Assembly: GCA_900546485.1 (NCBI GenBank)
Contig: URDK01000023.1
Coordinates: 1-34,283 of the forward strand
Reading direction: 5' to 3'
Source: an uncultured Eubacteriales bacterium
GTDB taxonomy: Bacteria > Bacillota > Clostridia > Oscillospirales > Oscillospiraceae
DNA: 34,283 bases
Part shown: in pieces, positions 22,093 through 30,400 of the stretch
How the letters are laid out: every line of letters starts with the position of its first letter
Position numbering within the stretch: the stretch's first letter is position 1
Made by a program: the position numbers and the translations under genes
Notes under the pieces: generated by a model
What the model saw: only the letters and a program-made list of their open reading frames with translations
What the model was told of the DNA's origin: nothing
The model's database searches: none

Positions 22093-22877
22093 ATTGCCCT
22101 CCTTGCCGCACCTATCGCGGTGGCGCAGGCGCTGTGCTCCGGGATGAGGAAGTCTTTGCCGTAGACCCTCTGGAACTTGGCGAAATTCGCCCGCGATGGC
22201 TCCGTATCTGCCATCGCGCCGATGACGGCCACGCCCTCCGCCCCGCTGCTGGTGCAGGCGAGCAGGCTCATGGTGCCTATTATCTGAAGCACGAGGTTAG
22301 CGAGGCCTGCGGCCCAGTCGGCGTCCGTGGCCGTGGGGTCCAGCCGGGCTAGGTTCGAGGCCGTTATCTCGGGGTCGAGTATGCCGTAGCTCTCGACGAA
22401 GTCGCCTATGAGGAGGTCCACCTTGCCGCAGTTGCCCTCCATGGCCATGCGGTCGAATTCACGCATGTTCCGAAGGCCGAGCACCTTGACGGCGAGGCCC
22501 TTGAGTGTGCCGCCGCCTACGCCTGTGCCGCACAGGTGCGTGTAGACCCCGCCCTTTGCATGTACAAAGGCGGTGCCCGTGCCTATGCTGGCCACGATGA
22601 GGTTGTCGCGGCCGGTGAGGGAGCAGGCGCCCTCGCCGATGGAGTCCGGCTCCGATATGTACTTCACCGGACGGCCCAGCCGCTCGAGACCGGAGCTTTT
22701 GGCAGAGAGGCCAGTGAGCGCGATGAGCTCCGCCTTCTGTGCGTCCAGCCCGAGGCGCTCGAGCAGCGCGGGGATGTCTCCGCCCCGGCCGTGCTCATAA
22801 TGCGTAAAGACGACCTTGCCGTCCTCAAGGGCGCAGAGCTTGACCGCGGAAGCGCCCATGTCAACTCCGATTATCAT
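22083..22877 (-). CDS. coaW: Type II pantothenate kinase
   Basis: The 264-residue protein phosphorylates pantothenate with ATP, the first step of coenzyme A synthesis. It has the acetate/sugar-kinase-like fold of type II enzymes: phosphate-1 motif IIGVDMGASAVKL at the N-terminus, YISEPDSIGEGA with the likely catalytic acid, ASIGTGTAFV (96-105), and CGTGVGGGTLKGL (116-128). Type II enzymes are found in staphylococci, bacilli and some clostridia and are usually not inhibited by CoA. A GAGGTG site precedes the ATG by about seven bases. The gene overlaps rsmA by ten bases and follows the DUF6440 gene by 18 bases. Confidence 0.88.
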   Translation of the reverse strand: MIIGVDMGASAVKLCALEDGKVVFTHYEHGRGGDIPALLERLGLDAQKAELIALTGLSAKSSGLERLGRPVKYISEPDSIGEGACSLTGRDNLIVASIGTGTAFVHAKGGVYTHLCGTGVGGGTLKGLAVKVLGLRNMREFDRMAMEGNCGKVDLLIGDFVESYGILDPEITASNLARLDPTATDADWAAGLANLVLQIIGTMSLLACTSSGAEGVAVIGAMADTEPSRANFAKFQRVYGKDFLIPEHSACATAIGAARRAMCV

Positions 22878-22895
22878 TAGCTACACCTCACAGGC

Positions 22896-23096
22896 TCATT
22901 CGAGCGTATTTTGCGCCGGGCTGTCTACGATGATGTTTCCGCGCGCGTCGAGCAGCGGCGTGATGTGGGACGGCGTGAGTCCGCCGACGGCGAGGTAATT
23001 GACGCCTGTCTGCGTGTCCACGACTACATACAGCAAGCCCCCGCCGAGGCTCTGATTCTCCTTGATTACAAAACGATCCGGTTTTTTCTTGGCCAT
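22896..23096 (-). CDS. Small DUF6440-like protein
   Basis: The 66-residue protein starts MAKKKPDRFVIKENQSLGGG and has the DUF6440 pattern: RF, a Gly-rich turn, VVVDTQTGVNYLAV, then GLTPLLD-like THITPLLDARGNIIV. It has no signal peptide or membrane helix and is probably a small all-beta cytosolic protein. The function of the family is unknown. AAAGGA lies eight bases before the ATG. It sits 25 bases after trmD-GNAT and 18 before coaW within the same operon. Confidence 0.75.
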   Translation of the reverse strand: MAKKKPDRFVIKENQSLGGGLLYVVVDTQTGVNYLAVGGLTPSHITPLLDARGNIIVDSPAQNTLE

Positions 23097-23121
23097 ATCT
23101 TTTGTCCTTTCTGCCCGCAGG

Positions 23122-24414
23122 TCAGATCAGCTTTTCGTAGGCGTTGCGCCTTGCGTCGTGGCCGGGGTCCATGAGGCTGACGTCCACCTCTCCGCAATAG
23201 GTGAAGCCGACCTTCTCAGCAAGGCGGTTCATGGCACGGTTGTCGCGGTGCGTATCCACGCGTACGGAGGCTTTGCCCATGCCGGCTGCGAGGTCAAAGG
23301 CCAGGGAGAACATGTCCCGCGCGAGCCGCGTGCCGCGGAACTTGTCGGAGATCATCGCGCGGTGGACGACGGTGTAGTTGTCGCCCTCCGTGAGCCAGGC
23401 GCCGTCGATGACGTCATAGCTCGGCTCGTGCCGCATGGAGATGCAGCAGTAGCCAGCTATCTCGCCCTCGTGCTCGAACACCCAGCCCTGGCCGAAGTCC
23501 ATATCCGTGAGCAGCACCTTCTCCGTCGGGTAGCCGTCCTGCCACTGGTCCACGCCGCTCTCGCGCAGATAGCGCTGCGCCTGGGCGACTATCGCCATTA
23601 TCGCCGGCACGTCCGCCGGCTCCGCGTGCCGGGGGTCGAAGCGGAGCTTCTCGCCCTCGGGCAGGCGCTCGTATTTGACCTCGTCAAGCAGTTTCTTGTC
23701 CATTTTGTCTGTAAGCTCCAGTTTCTCAAACATATCTGGCCGCTTGTCCAGAGTGCGCTCGAGCTGCTTTTTGCGCCGCCACTTCGCCACCAGGGCGTGG
23801 TCGCCGGTGAGCAGCACCTCCGGCACTGCGCGGCCCTCCCAGACCTCGGGGCGGGTGTACTGAGGGTACTCGAGCAGGCCATCCCAGTGGCTCTCGCCGG
23901 TGTAGCACTCCTCGTCCGCGAGGACGCCCGGCACCATGCGGCAGACGCAGTCCGCCACAGCCATGGCCGCTATTTCCCCGCCCGTGAGCACAAAGTCGCC
24001 CAGCGAGATCTCCTCGTCCACGCACTCCTCGATGAAGCGCTCGTCCACGCCCTCGTAGTGGCCGCAGACGAGTACGAGGTGGTCGTAATCGCGGCGGAGG
24101 CGCTTGGCCTCCTCCTGATTGAAGGGCTTGCCCTGCGGCGACATGTATATCACCCGGCTGCGGCGGTTCCCGGCCTTCGACATGATGTCGTCCAGGCAGC
24201 TCTTGAGGGGCTGGGCCATCATCACGAGGCCCCAGCCGCCGCCGTAGGGGTAGTCGTCCACCTGCATCTGCTTGTTCTCGGTGTAATCGCGTATCTGGAC
24301 GCAGTTTATTTCCACCGCGCCCTTCTTCGCCGCGCGGCCTATGATGCTCTCGCCCAGCACGGCGCTCATGCTGCCCGGGAACAGGGTCATTATATCTATC
24401 CTGTAAGGCTCCAT
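23122..24414 (-). CDS. trmD: Fusion of tRNA (guanine37-N1)-methyltransferase TrmD and a GNAT acetyltransferase
   Basis: The 430-residue protein has two domains. Residues 1-245 are TrmD, which methylates G37 next to the tRNA anticodon to prevent frameshifting: IDIMTLFPG at the start, DDYPYGGGWGLVM (53-65), YMSPQGKPF (90-98), VCGHYEGVDERFIE (116-129), the knot loop SLGDFVLTGGE (137-147) and a catalytic-type Asp/Arg region up to KWRRKKQLERT. Residues about 258-430 form a GNAT domain: EPADVPAIMAI at its start, acetyl-CoA motif A VVHRAMISDKFRGTRLARDM (349-368) and motif B NRAMNRLAEKVGFTYCGEV. There is no stop between them. TrmD is normally about 245 residues. The ATG follows the rimM stop directly. 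The acetyl acceptor is unknown. Confidence 0.94.
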   Translation of the reverse strand: MEPYRIDIMTLFPGSMSAVLGESIIGRAAKKGAVEINCVQIRDYTENKQMQVDDYPYGGGWGLVMMAQPLKSCLDDIMSKAGNRRSRVIYMSPQGKPFNQEEAKRLRRDYDHLVLVCGHYEGVDERFIEECVDEEISLGDFVLTGGEIAAMAVADCVCRMVPGVLADEECYTGESHWDGLLEYPQYTRPEVWEGRAVPEVLLTGDHALVAKWRRKKQLERTLDKRPDMFEKLELTDKMDKKLLDEVKYERLPEGEKLRFDPRHAEPADVPAIMAIVAQAQRYLRESGVDQWQDGYPTEKVLLTDMDFGQGWVFEHEGEIAGYCCISMRHEPSYDVIDGAWLTEGDNYTVVHRAMISDKFRGTRLARDMFSLAFDLAAGMGKASVRVDTHRDNRAMNRLAEKVGFTYCGEVDVSLMDPGHDARRNAYEKLI

Positions 24415-24900
24415 CTACATCCCCTCTATGAGCCGGACGGTGATGATACCCGTGTCGGCGTCGGTTTTAAGTATGAACTCCGGCACCGCGGGTATGAGCC
24501 GCTCACGCTCGCCGCGCACGACGTAGATCATGGACGCGGGGGCGTCCATTACCTCCGCGAGCTTGCCTATGCTCTCGCCGTCCTCGGTCACTACCTCGGC
24601 GCCGATTATATCCTGAATGAAATAGCCGCCCTCGGGCAGCTTTGCGTCGGCCCGGTCTATGAACACGCGCCTGCCCTTGAGCCGCATGGCGGCGTTCACG
24701 TCCTCCACTCCCTCGAGCGAGGCGAGCACCGTCTGCTTGTGGACCCTTGACGAGCGCACTTTGACCGGCCTGCCGTCTATATACAGTGTGCGGAACGCGG
24801 CCAGGAACTCCGCGGAATCTGTCCAGGGAAGTATCTTGACCTCGCCCCTGACGCCGTGGGTGTTCACTATCTCGCCCGCCTCTATGAATCTCTCTTTCAT
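24415..24900 (-). CDS. rimM: Ribosome maturation factor RimM
   Basis: The 161-residue protein assists 30S maturation by binding ribosomal protein S19 in the 16S head domain. The N-terminal RimM domain contains AGEIVNTHGVRGEVKI, the family's opening motif, and ASLEGVEDVNAAMRLKG. The C-terminal PRC-barrel domain begins near residue 90 (PEGGYFIQDIIGAEVV) and ends with LIPAVPEFI. Length is normal. Its stop codon touches the trmD start with no gap, the usual pairing. A strong hairpin lies between it and khpA upstream. Confidence 0.96.
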   Translation of the reverse strand: MKERFIEAGEIVNTHGVRGEVKILPWTDSAEFLAAFRTLYIDGRPVKVRSSRVHKQTVLASLEGVEDVNAAMRLKGRRVFIDRADAKLPEGGYFIQDIIGAEVVTEDGESIGKLAEVMDAPASMIYVVRGERERLIPAVPEFILKTDADTGIITVRLIEGM

Positions 24901-24928
24901 GCCTGAACCACCTTTTCAAAAGCAAGCT

Positions 24929-24954
24929 AAGGGAGGCGCAAAAACGCCTCCCTT
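24929..24954 (-). terminator. Intra-operon hairpin between khpA and rimM
   Basis: A perfect 10-bp stem, AAGGGAGGCG / CGCCTCCCTT, starts four bases after the khpA stop. On the minus strand its loop is UUUUUG and only a mixed U-rich stretch follows (AGCUUGCUUUUG). It could be an attenuator or RNase processing site lowering rimM-trmD relative to rpsP. Confidence 0.6.
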
Positions 24955-24958
24955 AAGC

Positions 24959-25189
24959 TCAGTCCATGATCTCCACGGACACCTTTTTGCCCTTTCTCTG
25001 GGCGACGGCCTTCATGAGCACGCGGATCTCCTTGACGATCCTGCCCTGACGGCCGATGACCTTGCCCATATCGCCCTCGGCGACCCTGACCTCAAAGACG
25101 GTCTCGCCCTCGGCTTTGCGCTCGGTCACGGAGACCTCATCGGGATTCTCGACGAGGCTCTGTATGATGTAGGTCAAAAGTTCTTTCAT
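24959..25189 (-). CDS. khpA: KH-domain RNA-binding protein KhpA
   Basis: The 76-residue protein is a single KH domain with the RNA-binding loop GRQG at 47-49 flanks (MGKVIGRQGRIVKEIR). It opens with LLTYIIQSLVENPDEV, as in KhpA/YlqC. In Firmicutes KhpA pairs with KhpB/EloR to bind many transcripts, and affects cell elongation and division. It is encoded 17 bases after rpsP, its standard neighbour. Confidence 0.95.
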   Translation of the reverse strand: MKELLTYIIQSLVENPDEVSVTERKAEGETVFEVRVAEGDMGKVIGRQGRIVKEIRVLMKAVAQRKGKKVSVEIMD

Positions 25190-25206
25190 CGTTTAGTTGC
25201 AGCTCC

Positions 25207-25443
25207 TTAAGCTTCCGCCTTTTTGAGCAGGCCCCTGACGGTGTCGGTCGGCTGAGCGCCGTTGGCGATCCAGTACTTGGCGCGCTCGAGATCCACCTTC
25301 AGCTTCTCGCTGTCCGCGAGGGGGTCGTAGGTGCCTATCTCCTCGATGAAGCGGCCGTCGCGCGGGCTGCGGGAATCAGCGACTACGATGCGGTAGTAGG
25401 GAGCCTTCTTCGCGCCCATCCTGCGAAGTCTGATCTTGACCAT
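25207..25443 (-). CDS. rpsP: 30S ribosomal protein S16
   Basis: The 78-residue protein starts MVKIRLRRMGAKKAPYYRI and contains VADSRSPRDGRFIEEIGTYDP, both diagnostic of bS16, a 16S rRNA-binding protein of the small-subunit body. The ATG has a GGAGGTGA site seven bases upstream. A small hairpin (CCGCC/GGCGG, 25484-25495) lies in the 64-base gap after ffh. Confidence 0.98.
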   Translation of the reverse strand: MVKIRLRRMGAKKAPYYRIVVADSRSPRDGRFIEEIGTYDPLADSEKLKVDLERAKYWIANGAQPTDTVRGLLKKAEA

Positions 25444-25507
25444 TTATTTTCACCTCCGTTTGATTATTTCGTTATATGTCATGCCGCCTTGGCGGTCATA
25501 ACCGGTC

Positions 25508-26872
25508 TCACAGCCCGGGGAAGCCGCCCATGCCGGGCATCCCGGGCATTCCGCCCATCTTGGCGAGCTTTTTCATCTTGCGGCTGTTGCCGGACATCTG
25601 TTTCACCAGCTGAAGCATCATGTCGTACTGCTTGAGCAGACGGTTGACCTCCACGACGCTGGTGCCGGAGCCTGCCGCTATGCGCTTCTTGCGCGAGTTG
25701 CCGAGTATGCCGGGATTTTCGCGCTCCTTCGGCGTCATGGAGAGGATTATGGCCTCGGTGCGGGCCATGGCCTTTTCGTCCACTTTCGCGCCCTTGAGGC
25801 TCTTGGCGTTCATGCCCAGCATGCCCGCTATGTCCTCCATGGAGCCCATGCCCTTGAGCTGCTTCATCTGCTCGAGGTAATCGGCAAGGGTGAACTTGTT
25901 CTGACGCAGCCTTTCGGCCATCTCGGCGGCCTTTTTCTCATCCAGATTCTGCTCCGCCTTCTCTATGAGGGTGAGCACGTCGCCCATGCCGAGGATGCGT
26001 CCGGCCATGCGGTCGGGGTGGAAGGCCTCTATCTGGTCGAGTTTCTCGCCGATGCCGGCGAATTTTATCGGCTTGCCCGTGACCGCCGTGACGGAGAGCG
26101 CCGCGCCGCCGCGCGCGTCGCCGTCGAGCTTAGTGAGCATGACGCCGGTGATGTCCAGCGCCTCGTCAAAGGCGGTGGCCGCATTCACCGCGTCCTGGCC
26201 GGTCATCGCGTCCACGACGAGCATGATCTCGGCCGGCTCCGTCGCCGCCTTGATGTTCTTTAGCTCGTCCATGAGCTGCTCGTCTATGTGCAGGCGGCCT
26301 GCGGTGTCGAGAAACACCAGATCGCTGCCGAACTTCTTCGCGTGGGCGATGCCCGCCTTGGCTATCTCGACCGGGTCGCCCTGGCCCATCTGGAACACGG
26401 GGATGCCCAGCTGGCCGCCGACGGTCTCCAGCTGCTTTATCGCGGCGGGACGGTACACGTCGCAGGCCACGAGCAGCGGACGCTTGCCCTGCTTCTTCAT
26501 GAGCGCGGCGAGCTTTGCGCCGTTTGTCGTCTTGCCCGCGCCCTGGAGGCCGACGAGCATGACCACGCTCGGGGATTTCGAGGAGATGTTCAGCTTCTGG
26601 TTCTCGCTGCCCATGAGGGCGCGCAGCTCCTCGTTGACTATTTTAATGACCATCTGCGCCGGGGTCAGGCTCTCCATGACCTCCGCGCCCTTAGCCCGCT
26701 CGGAAACGCGCTTTACAAAGTCCTTAACGACCTTGTAGCTCACGTCTGCCTCGAGCAGCGCCAGGCGCACCTCGCGCATGGCCTCGTTGACGTCCGTTTC
26801 CGTCAGGCGGCCCTTGCCCCTGAGCTTTTTGAACGTCGCATTCAGTTTGTCGGAAAGGCTCTCAAACGCCAA
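25508..26872 (-). CDS. ffh: Signal recognition particle GTPase Ffh (SRP54)
   Basis: The 454-residue protein binds SRP RNA and nascent signal sequences and delivers ribosomes to FtsY at the membrane. The N domain (1-90) has the ALLEADVSYKVVKDF motif, the G domain has GLQGAGKTT (108-116), DTAGR (189-193) and TKLDGDARGGAALS, and the M domain (about 300-454) is Met-rich with GSGTSVVEVNRLLKQ for RNA binding. It ends in a Gly/Met/Pro-rich tail (GMPGMPGMGG). The start is TTG with GGAGG seven bases upstream. It follows ylxM by 13 bases, the standard order. Confidence 0.98.
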   Translation of the reverse strand: MAFESLSDKLNATFKKLRGKGRLTETDVNEAMREVRLALLEADVSYKVVKDFVKRVSERAKGAEVMESLTPAQMVIKIVNEELRALMGSENQKLNISSKSPSVVMLVGLQGAGKTTNGAKLAALMKKQGKRPLLVACDVYRPAAIKQLETVGGQLGIPVFQMGQGDPVEIAKAGIAHAKKFGSDLVFLDTAGRLHIDEQLMDELKNIKAATEPAEIMLVVDAMTGQDAVNAATAFDEALDITGVMLTKLDGDARGGAALSVTAVTGKPIKFAGIGEKLDQIEAFHPDRMAGRILGMGDVLTLIEKAEQNLDEKKAAEMAERLRQNKFTLADYLEQMKQLKGMGSMEDIAGMLGMNAKSLKGAKVDEKAMARTEAIILSMTPKERENPGILGNSRKKRIAAGSGTSVVEVNRLLKQYDMMLQLVKQMSGNSRKMKKLAKMGGMPGMPGMGGFPGL

Positions 26873-26885
26873 TGTGATACCTCCG

Positions 26886-27242
26886 TCAGTCGTCCAGGCC
26901 GCGCAGCGCGTCTATCACCTCTCGGGATATCCGCCTTGCCGCCGCATCGGGCGAATCGAGCAGGGCGGAAAGCCGCCTCTCAATGTCCGCGAGCGCCTCA
27001 CGCCTCGCGGCAAACCGTGCTACCAGCCCGGTCTTGGCCTCGATCTCCTTCAGCGTCGCCTCCGCGCGCTTTATGATGTCCCACACGCCCTGCCGCGATA
27101 TGCCCGTAAGTGCCGCGATCTCGGCGAGGGAAAGGTCCTCGTTGTAGTGCAGGTCGAAATACTCCCGCTGCTTGTCCGTAAGCAGCTCGCCGTAAAAGTC
27201 GAAGAGCATCGTCCTGAGTACGGGATCCTCCGCCACTTCCAA
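26886..27242 (-). CDS. ylxM: YlxM/p13-like helix-turn-helix protein, SRP-associated
   Basis: The 118-residue protein has a sigma-70 region 4-like HTH: LLTDKQREYFDLHYNEDLSLAEIA followed by GISRQGVWDIIKRAEATL. This is the YlxM family, almost always encoded before ffh; in Streptococcus the homologue binds SRP components and tunes Ffh GTPase activity. The start is TTG at 27242, five bases after GGGAGG; a GTG at 27236 is the alternative. It is the first gene of the operon, with a consensus promoter about 45 bases upstream and a hairpin in its leader. Confidence 0.93.
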   Translation of the reverse strand: MEVAEDPVLRTMLFDFYGELLTDKQREYFDLHYNEDLSLAEIAALTGISRQGVWDIIKRAEATLKEIEAKTGLVARFAARREALADIERRLSALLDSPDAAARRISREVIDALRGLDD

Positions 27243-27255
27243 GCCACCTCCCGGG

Positions 27256-27277
27256 TGTAAAGCAAGGCCGCTTTACA
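27256..27277 (-). promoter_or_regulatory. Stem-loop at the very 5' end of the ylxM-ffh mRNA
   Basis: An 8-bp perfect stem, TGTAAAGC / GCTTTACA, with a six-base loop lies between the -10 box and the ribosome site. With transcription starting near 27280, the stem would begin within a few bases of the 5' end and could protect the long operon mRNA or control ylxM translation. Confidence 0.55.
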
Positions 27278-27286
27278 GCCTCAGTG

Positions 27287-27315
27287 ATTATACACGCAGT
27301 CCGCAGCTCTGTCAA
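27287..27315 (-). promoter_or_regulatory. Perfect consensus promoter of the ylxM-ffh-rpsP operon
   Basis: TTGACA (27310-27315) and TATAAT (27287-27292) on the minus strand with exactly 17 bases between them match the sigma-A consensus at every position. This fits a highly expressed translation operon. Confidence 0.92.
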
Positions 27316-27404
27316 GTGTTTTTCTTTAACACCCGGGCGGTATACGAAGCGCTCCGGCTGGGAAAAGTAATTCTTGCGAATTTACAAAAAGACAGGTGAT
27401 AGAA

Positions 27405-30400
27405 ATGTCCGAAACCAGCGTCGGCACAGTGACGGGCCGCGCGCTCTCGCGCGAGCTCGGACGCATGCTTGCCTCCATACGCAGGGAGCACGACCGGCTC
27501 GCTAAACGCGGCCGCGATCTGCCTTCGGGCGCGGACTGGCTGCTCGACAACTGGTATCTCATAGAGCGCGAGGGCAAGCTCGCGGCCTCGGAGCTGCGAG
27601 GCGCGGGGCGGCTGCGCGCCTCGGGCGGCAGTGCCGTGATAGTCTCTGCCTGCTCGGCCCTGGTGCGCGAATGCGGCGGTTCCGTAACGGCAGAGCGGGC
27701 GGCGCGCTATCTCGAGGAATTTCAGCGGGAACTGCCCCTCACCATGCGGGAGCTGGGCCTTTTTGCGCCCGCGCTGCGCTTTGCACTTACGGCCGAGATA
27801 TGCGCCGCGGTGGCTGACGATTTTGATGCAGGGACGCTCGCAAACTGCATAAGCTCTCTGCGCCTTTTCGCTACGCTGGACCTCACGAAGCTCCTCGAGG
27901 GTGCGGACATGGTCGAGGCCGCCCTGCGGCGCGACCCCGCGGGCGTCTACCCGCGGATGGACGAGCGCAGCCGCGCGGCCTATCGCGAGCGCGTGCGCAT
28001 ACTTGCCAAAAAGCGCGGCATGGAAGAGCTCGAGTTCGCCGAGGCCGTGGTCCGCGAATGCGGCGAGAGCGGCCACGTGGGCGCGCTGCTCGAGCCGAAG
28101 TCCGGCACCGGGCGCGGCTATGCGCTCGCCCAGGTGCTGCCCTCATTTATTATTTCGGCTTTTCTGGGCCTTTATTTCAGAAGCCTGCCGCTTTTCCTGC
28201 TTGCGCTCCCGGCCATCTGGGAGATGGCGAAGGCGGTTTGCGACTTCGTGCTGTTGCGTGCGCTCCGGCCCCGGCTGATGCCGAGGTTTGAGCTCGATGA
28301 CGGCGTCCCGGCGGAGGGGAGATGCATCTGCGTCGTGTCCTCGCTGCTCACGGGGCCGGACTCGGGTGCGGAGCTCGCGCGGCGCATTGAGGAATTCGCC
28401 CTTGCCTCGCGCGACTGCGGCAAAAACCTCATGTTCGGCCTGCTGGCGGACCTGCCTGAGGCAAAGGAGCGCAGCCTGCCCGGAGACGGGGAGGCCTGCG
28501 AGGCGGCGGCGCGCGCCGTGGAGGTGCTCAACGACCGCTACGGCGGGGGCTTTTTCCTCTTCTGCCGCCGCAGAACGCTCCGGGAACGGGACGGAGTCTG
28601 GGCGGGTTTCGAGCGCAAGCGCGGGGCCCTGCTCTCTCTTGCGCGGCTGCTGCGCGGGGACGCGGGCGGATTGAACATCCTGGCCGGGGACCCGGCGCTT
28701 CTGCGGGGGACGAAATACATCCTCACCCTAGATGCCGACACCCGCCTCCTGCCCGGCTCGGCCCGCGAGCTCATCGGCGCGATGCTGCATCCGATGAACG
28801 CCCCGGTGTTCGACAAAAACCGCGTCGTCGTCTCCGGCCACGGGCTCATACACCCGCGCATGGACGTGGAGCTGCCCTCGGCGGTCAAAACGCCCTTCTC
28901 CCGCGTCATGGCCGGGGCCGGCGGCACGGACCCCTACGGCGCGAGCTGCGGCGAGGTCTGGATGGACCTCACAGACCGCGGCGGCTTTGCCGGAAAGGGC
29001 ATCCTCGACGTGGACGCCCTGCTGCGCGGCTGCTCCGACCTGCCGGAGAATCTCATCCTCTCCCACGACGCCATAGAGGGCGCCATCCTCCGCGGCGGCT
29101 ACATGAGCGACACGGAGCTCACCGACGGCTTCCCCTCGAACCCCGGCGCATATTTCCGCCGCCAGCACCGCTGGGTGCGCGGCGACTGGCAGAACATTGG
29201 CTTTATCTTCAAGCGGGGCCGGAGCTTTGCCTTTGCGGACAGGTGGAAGCTTTTCGACAGCCTGCGCCGCAGCCTTTTTGCGCCCTTGTGCCTTGCGGCG
29301 CTCATCTGGGCGCTCGCCGCGCCCGGTGCGGCCTCGCTCTGTGCGGGGCTGCTCGCGCTGTTCTCGCTGTGCACGGGCGTGCTGCCCGCGCTGGGAGAGG
29401 CGCTCTTCCGCCGAGACCGCGAGCGCCTGCGCTCCGCGACGCCCCACGGCGTTACGGGCCGGCTTTTGCAGATACTCCTGCGCCTTGCGCTGCTGCCCTG
29501 GGAGGCCTGGGTGTCTCTCAGCGCCATCTGGCTCGCGCTCTGGCGCATGGCAATATCAAAGCGAAACCTCCTCGCCTGGCAGACCGCCGCACAGAGCGAG
29601 GGCCGGGCCCGCAGATGGCTTGAGCCCTGGCCGGTCGCGGTCACGGGACTTGCGCTGCTGATATTCTCCCCTGCACCCGCGGGCCGGGCCTTTGGCCTCG
29701 CCTGGCTCATTGCGGTTTTCATCGTGCCGCGCCTGGGCAGACCGGCCAGGGAGACTCCGCCCCTGCCGGAGGCAGACAGGAGCTTCCTGCTCGGCGAGGC
29801 CTCGAAGATCTGGGCCTACTTTGCCGCCTTTTGCTCGCCTGAGGACAACTACCTTCCGCCCGATAACTGGCAGGAGCAGCCGCCCACGGGCCTTGCCCAC
29901 CGCACTTCACCCACGAACATCGGCCTCGCCCTGGTCTCGGCGCTCGCAGCGGCGGACCTCGGCCTCTGCTCCGTGCCGGAGATGACCGGGCTTGTCGAAA
30001 ACATCCTTACGACCTGCGAAAAGCTGCCCAAGTGGCGCGGCCACATCTATAACTGGTACGATACGCGCACTCTGCGTCCGCTGCTGCCGAAGTACGTTTC
30101 CACCGTGGACAGCGGCAACTTCGCCGCCTGTCTGGCCGTGCTGCGCCGAGGTATGGACGATTACGCGCGGCCCGACCTCGCCGCGCGCGCCGGGGCACTC
30201 TACGACGCGATGGAGTTCGCGCCGCTCTACGATAAAGAGCGCCGCCTATTCCGCATCGGCTGGGACGAGAGCGCGCAGAAGCTCTCGGAGGGTCTCTACG
30301 ACCTGCTCGCGAGCGAGGCGCGGCTCACGGGCTATCTCGCCGTGGCGCGAGGCGACGTGCCGAGGCGGCACTGGCGCAAGCTCTCACGCGCCCTCGTGTC

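Larger units (their letters stand above)
27250..27337. repeat. Inverted repeat flanking the ylxM promoter
   Basis: CCCGGGTGTAAAG (27250-27262) and CTTTAACACCCGGG (27324-27337) are inverted copies differing by one inserted base, 61 bases apart, with the consensus promoter between them. One arm lies just upstream of the glucan-synthase gene, the other in the ylxM leader. They may be paired operators in this divergent region, but no regulator is known. Confidence 0.5.

Noticed and set aside
27316..27404. A promoter for the glucan-synthase gene
   Set aside because: Only a TATACG at 27341-27346 resembles a -10 and no matching -35 is present, so I do not annotate it.
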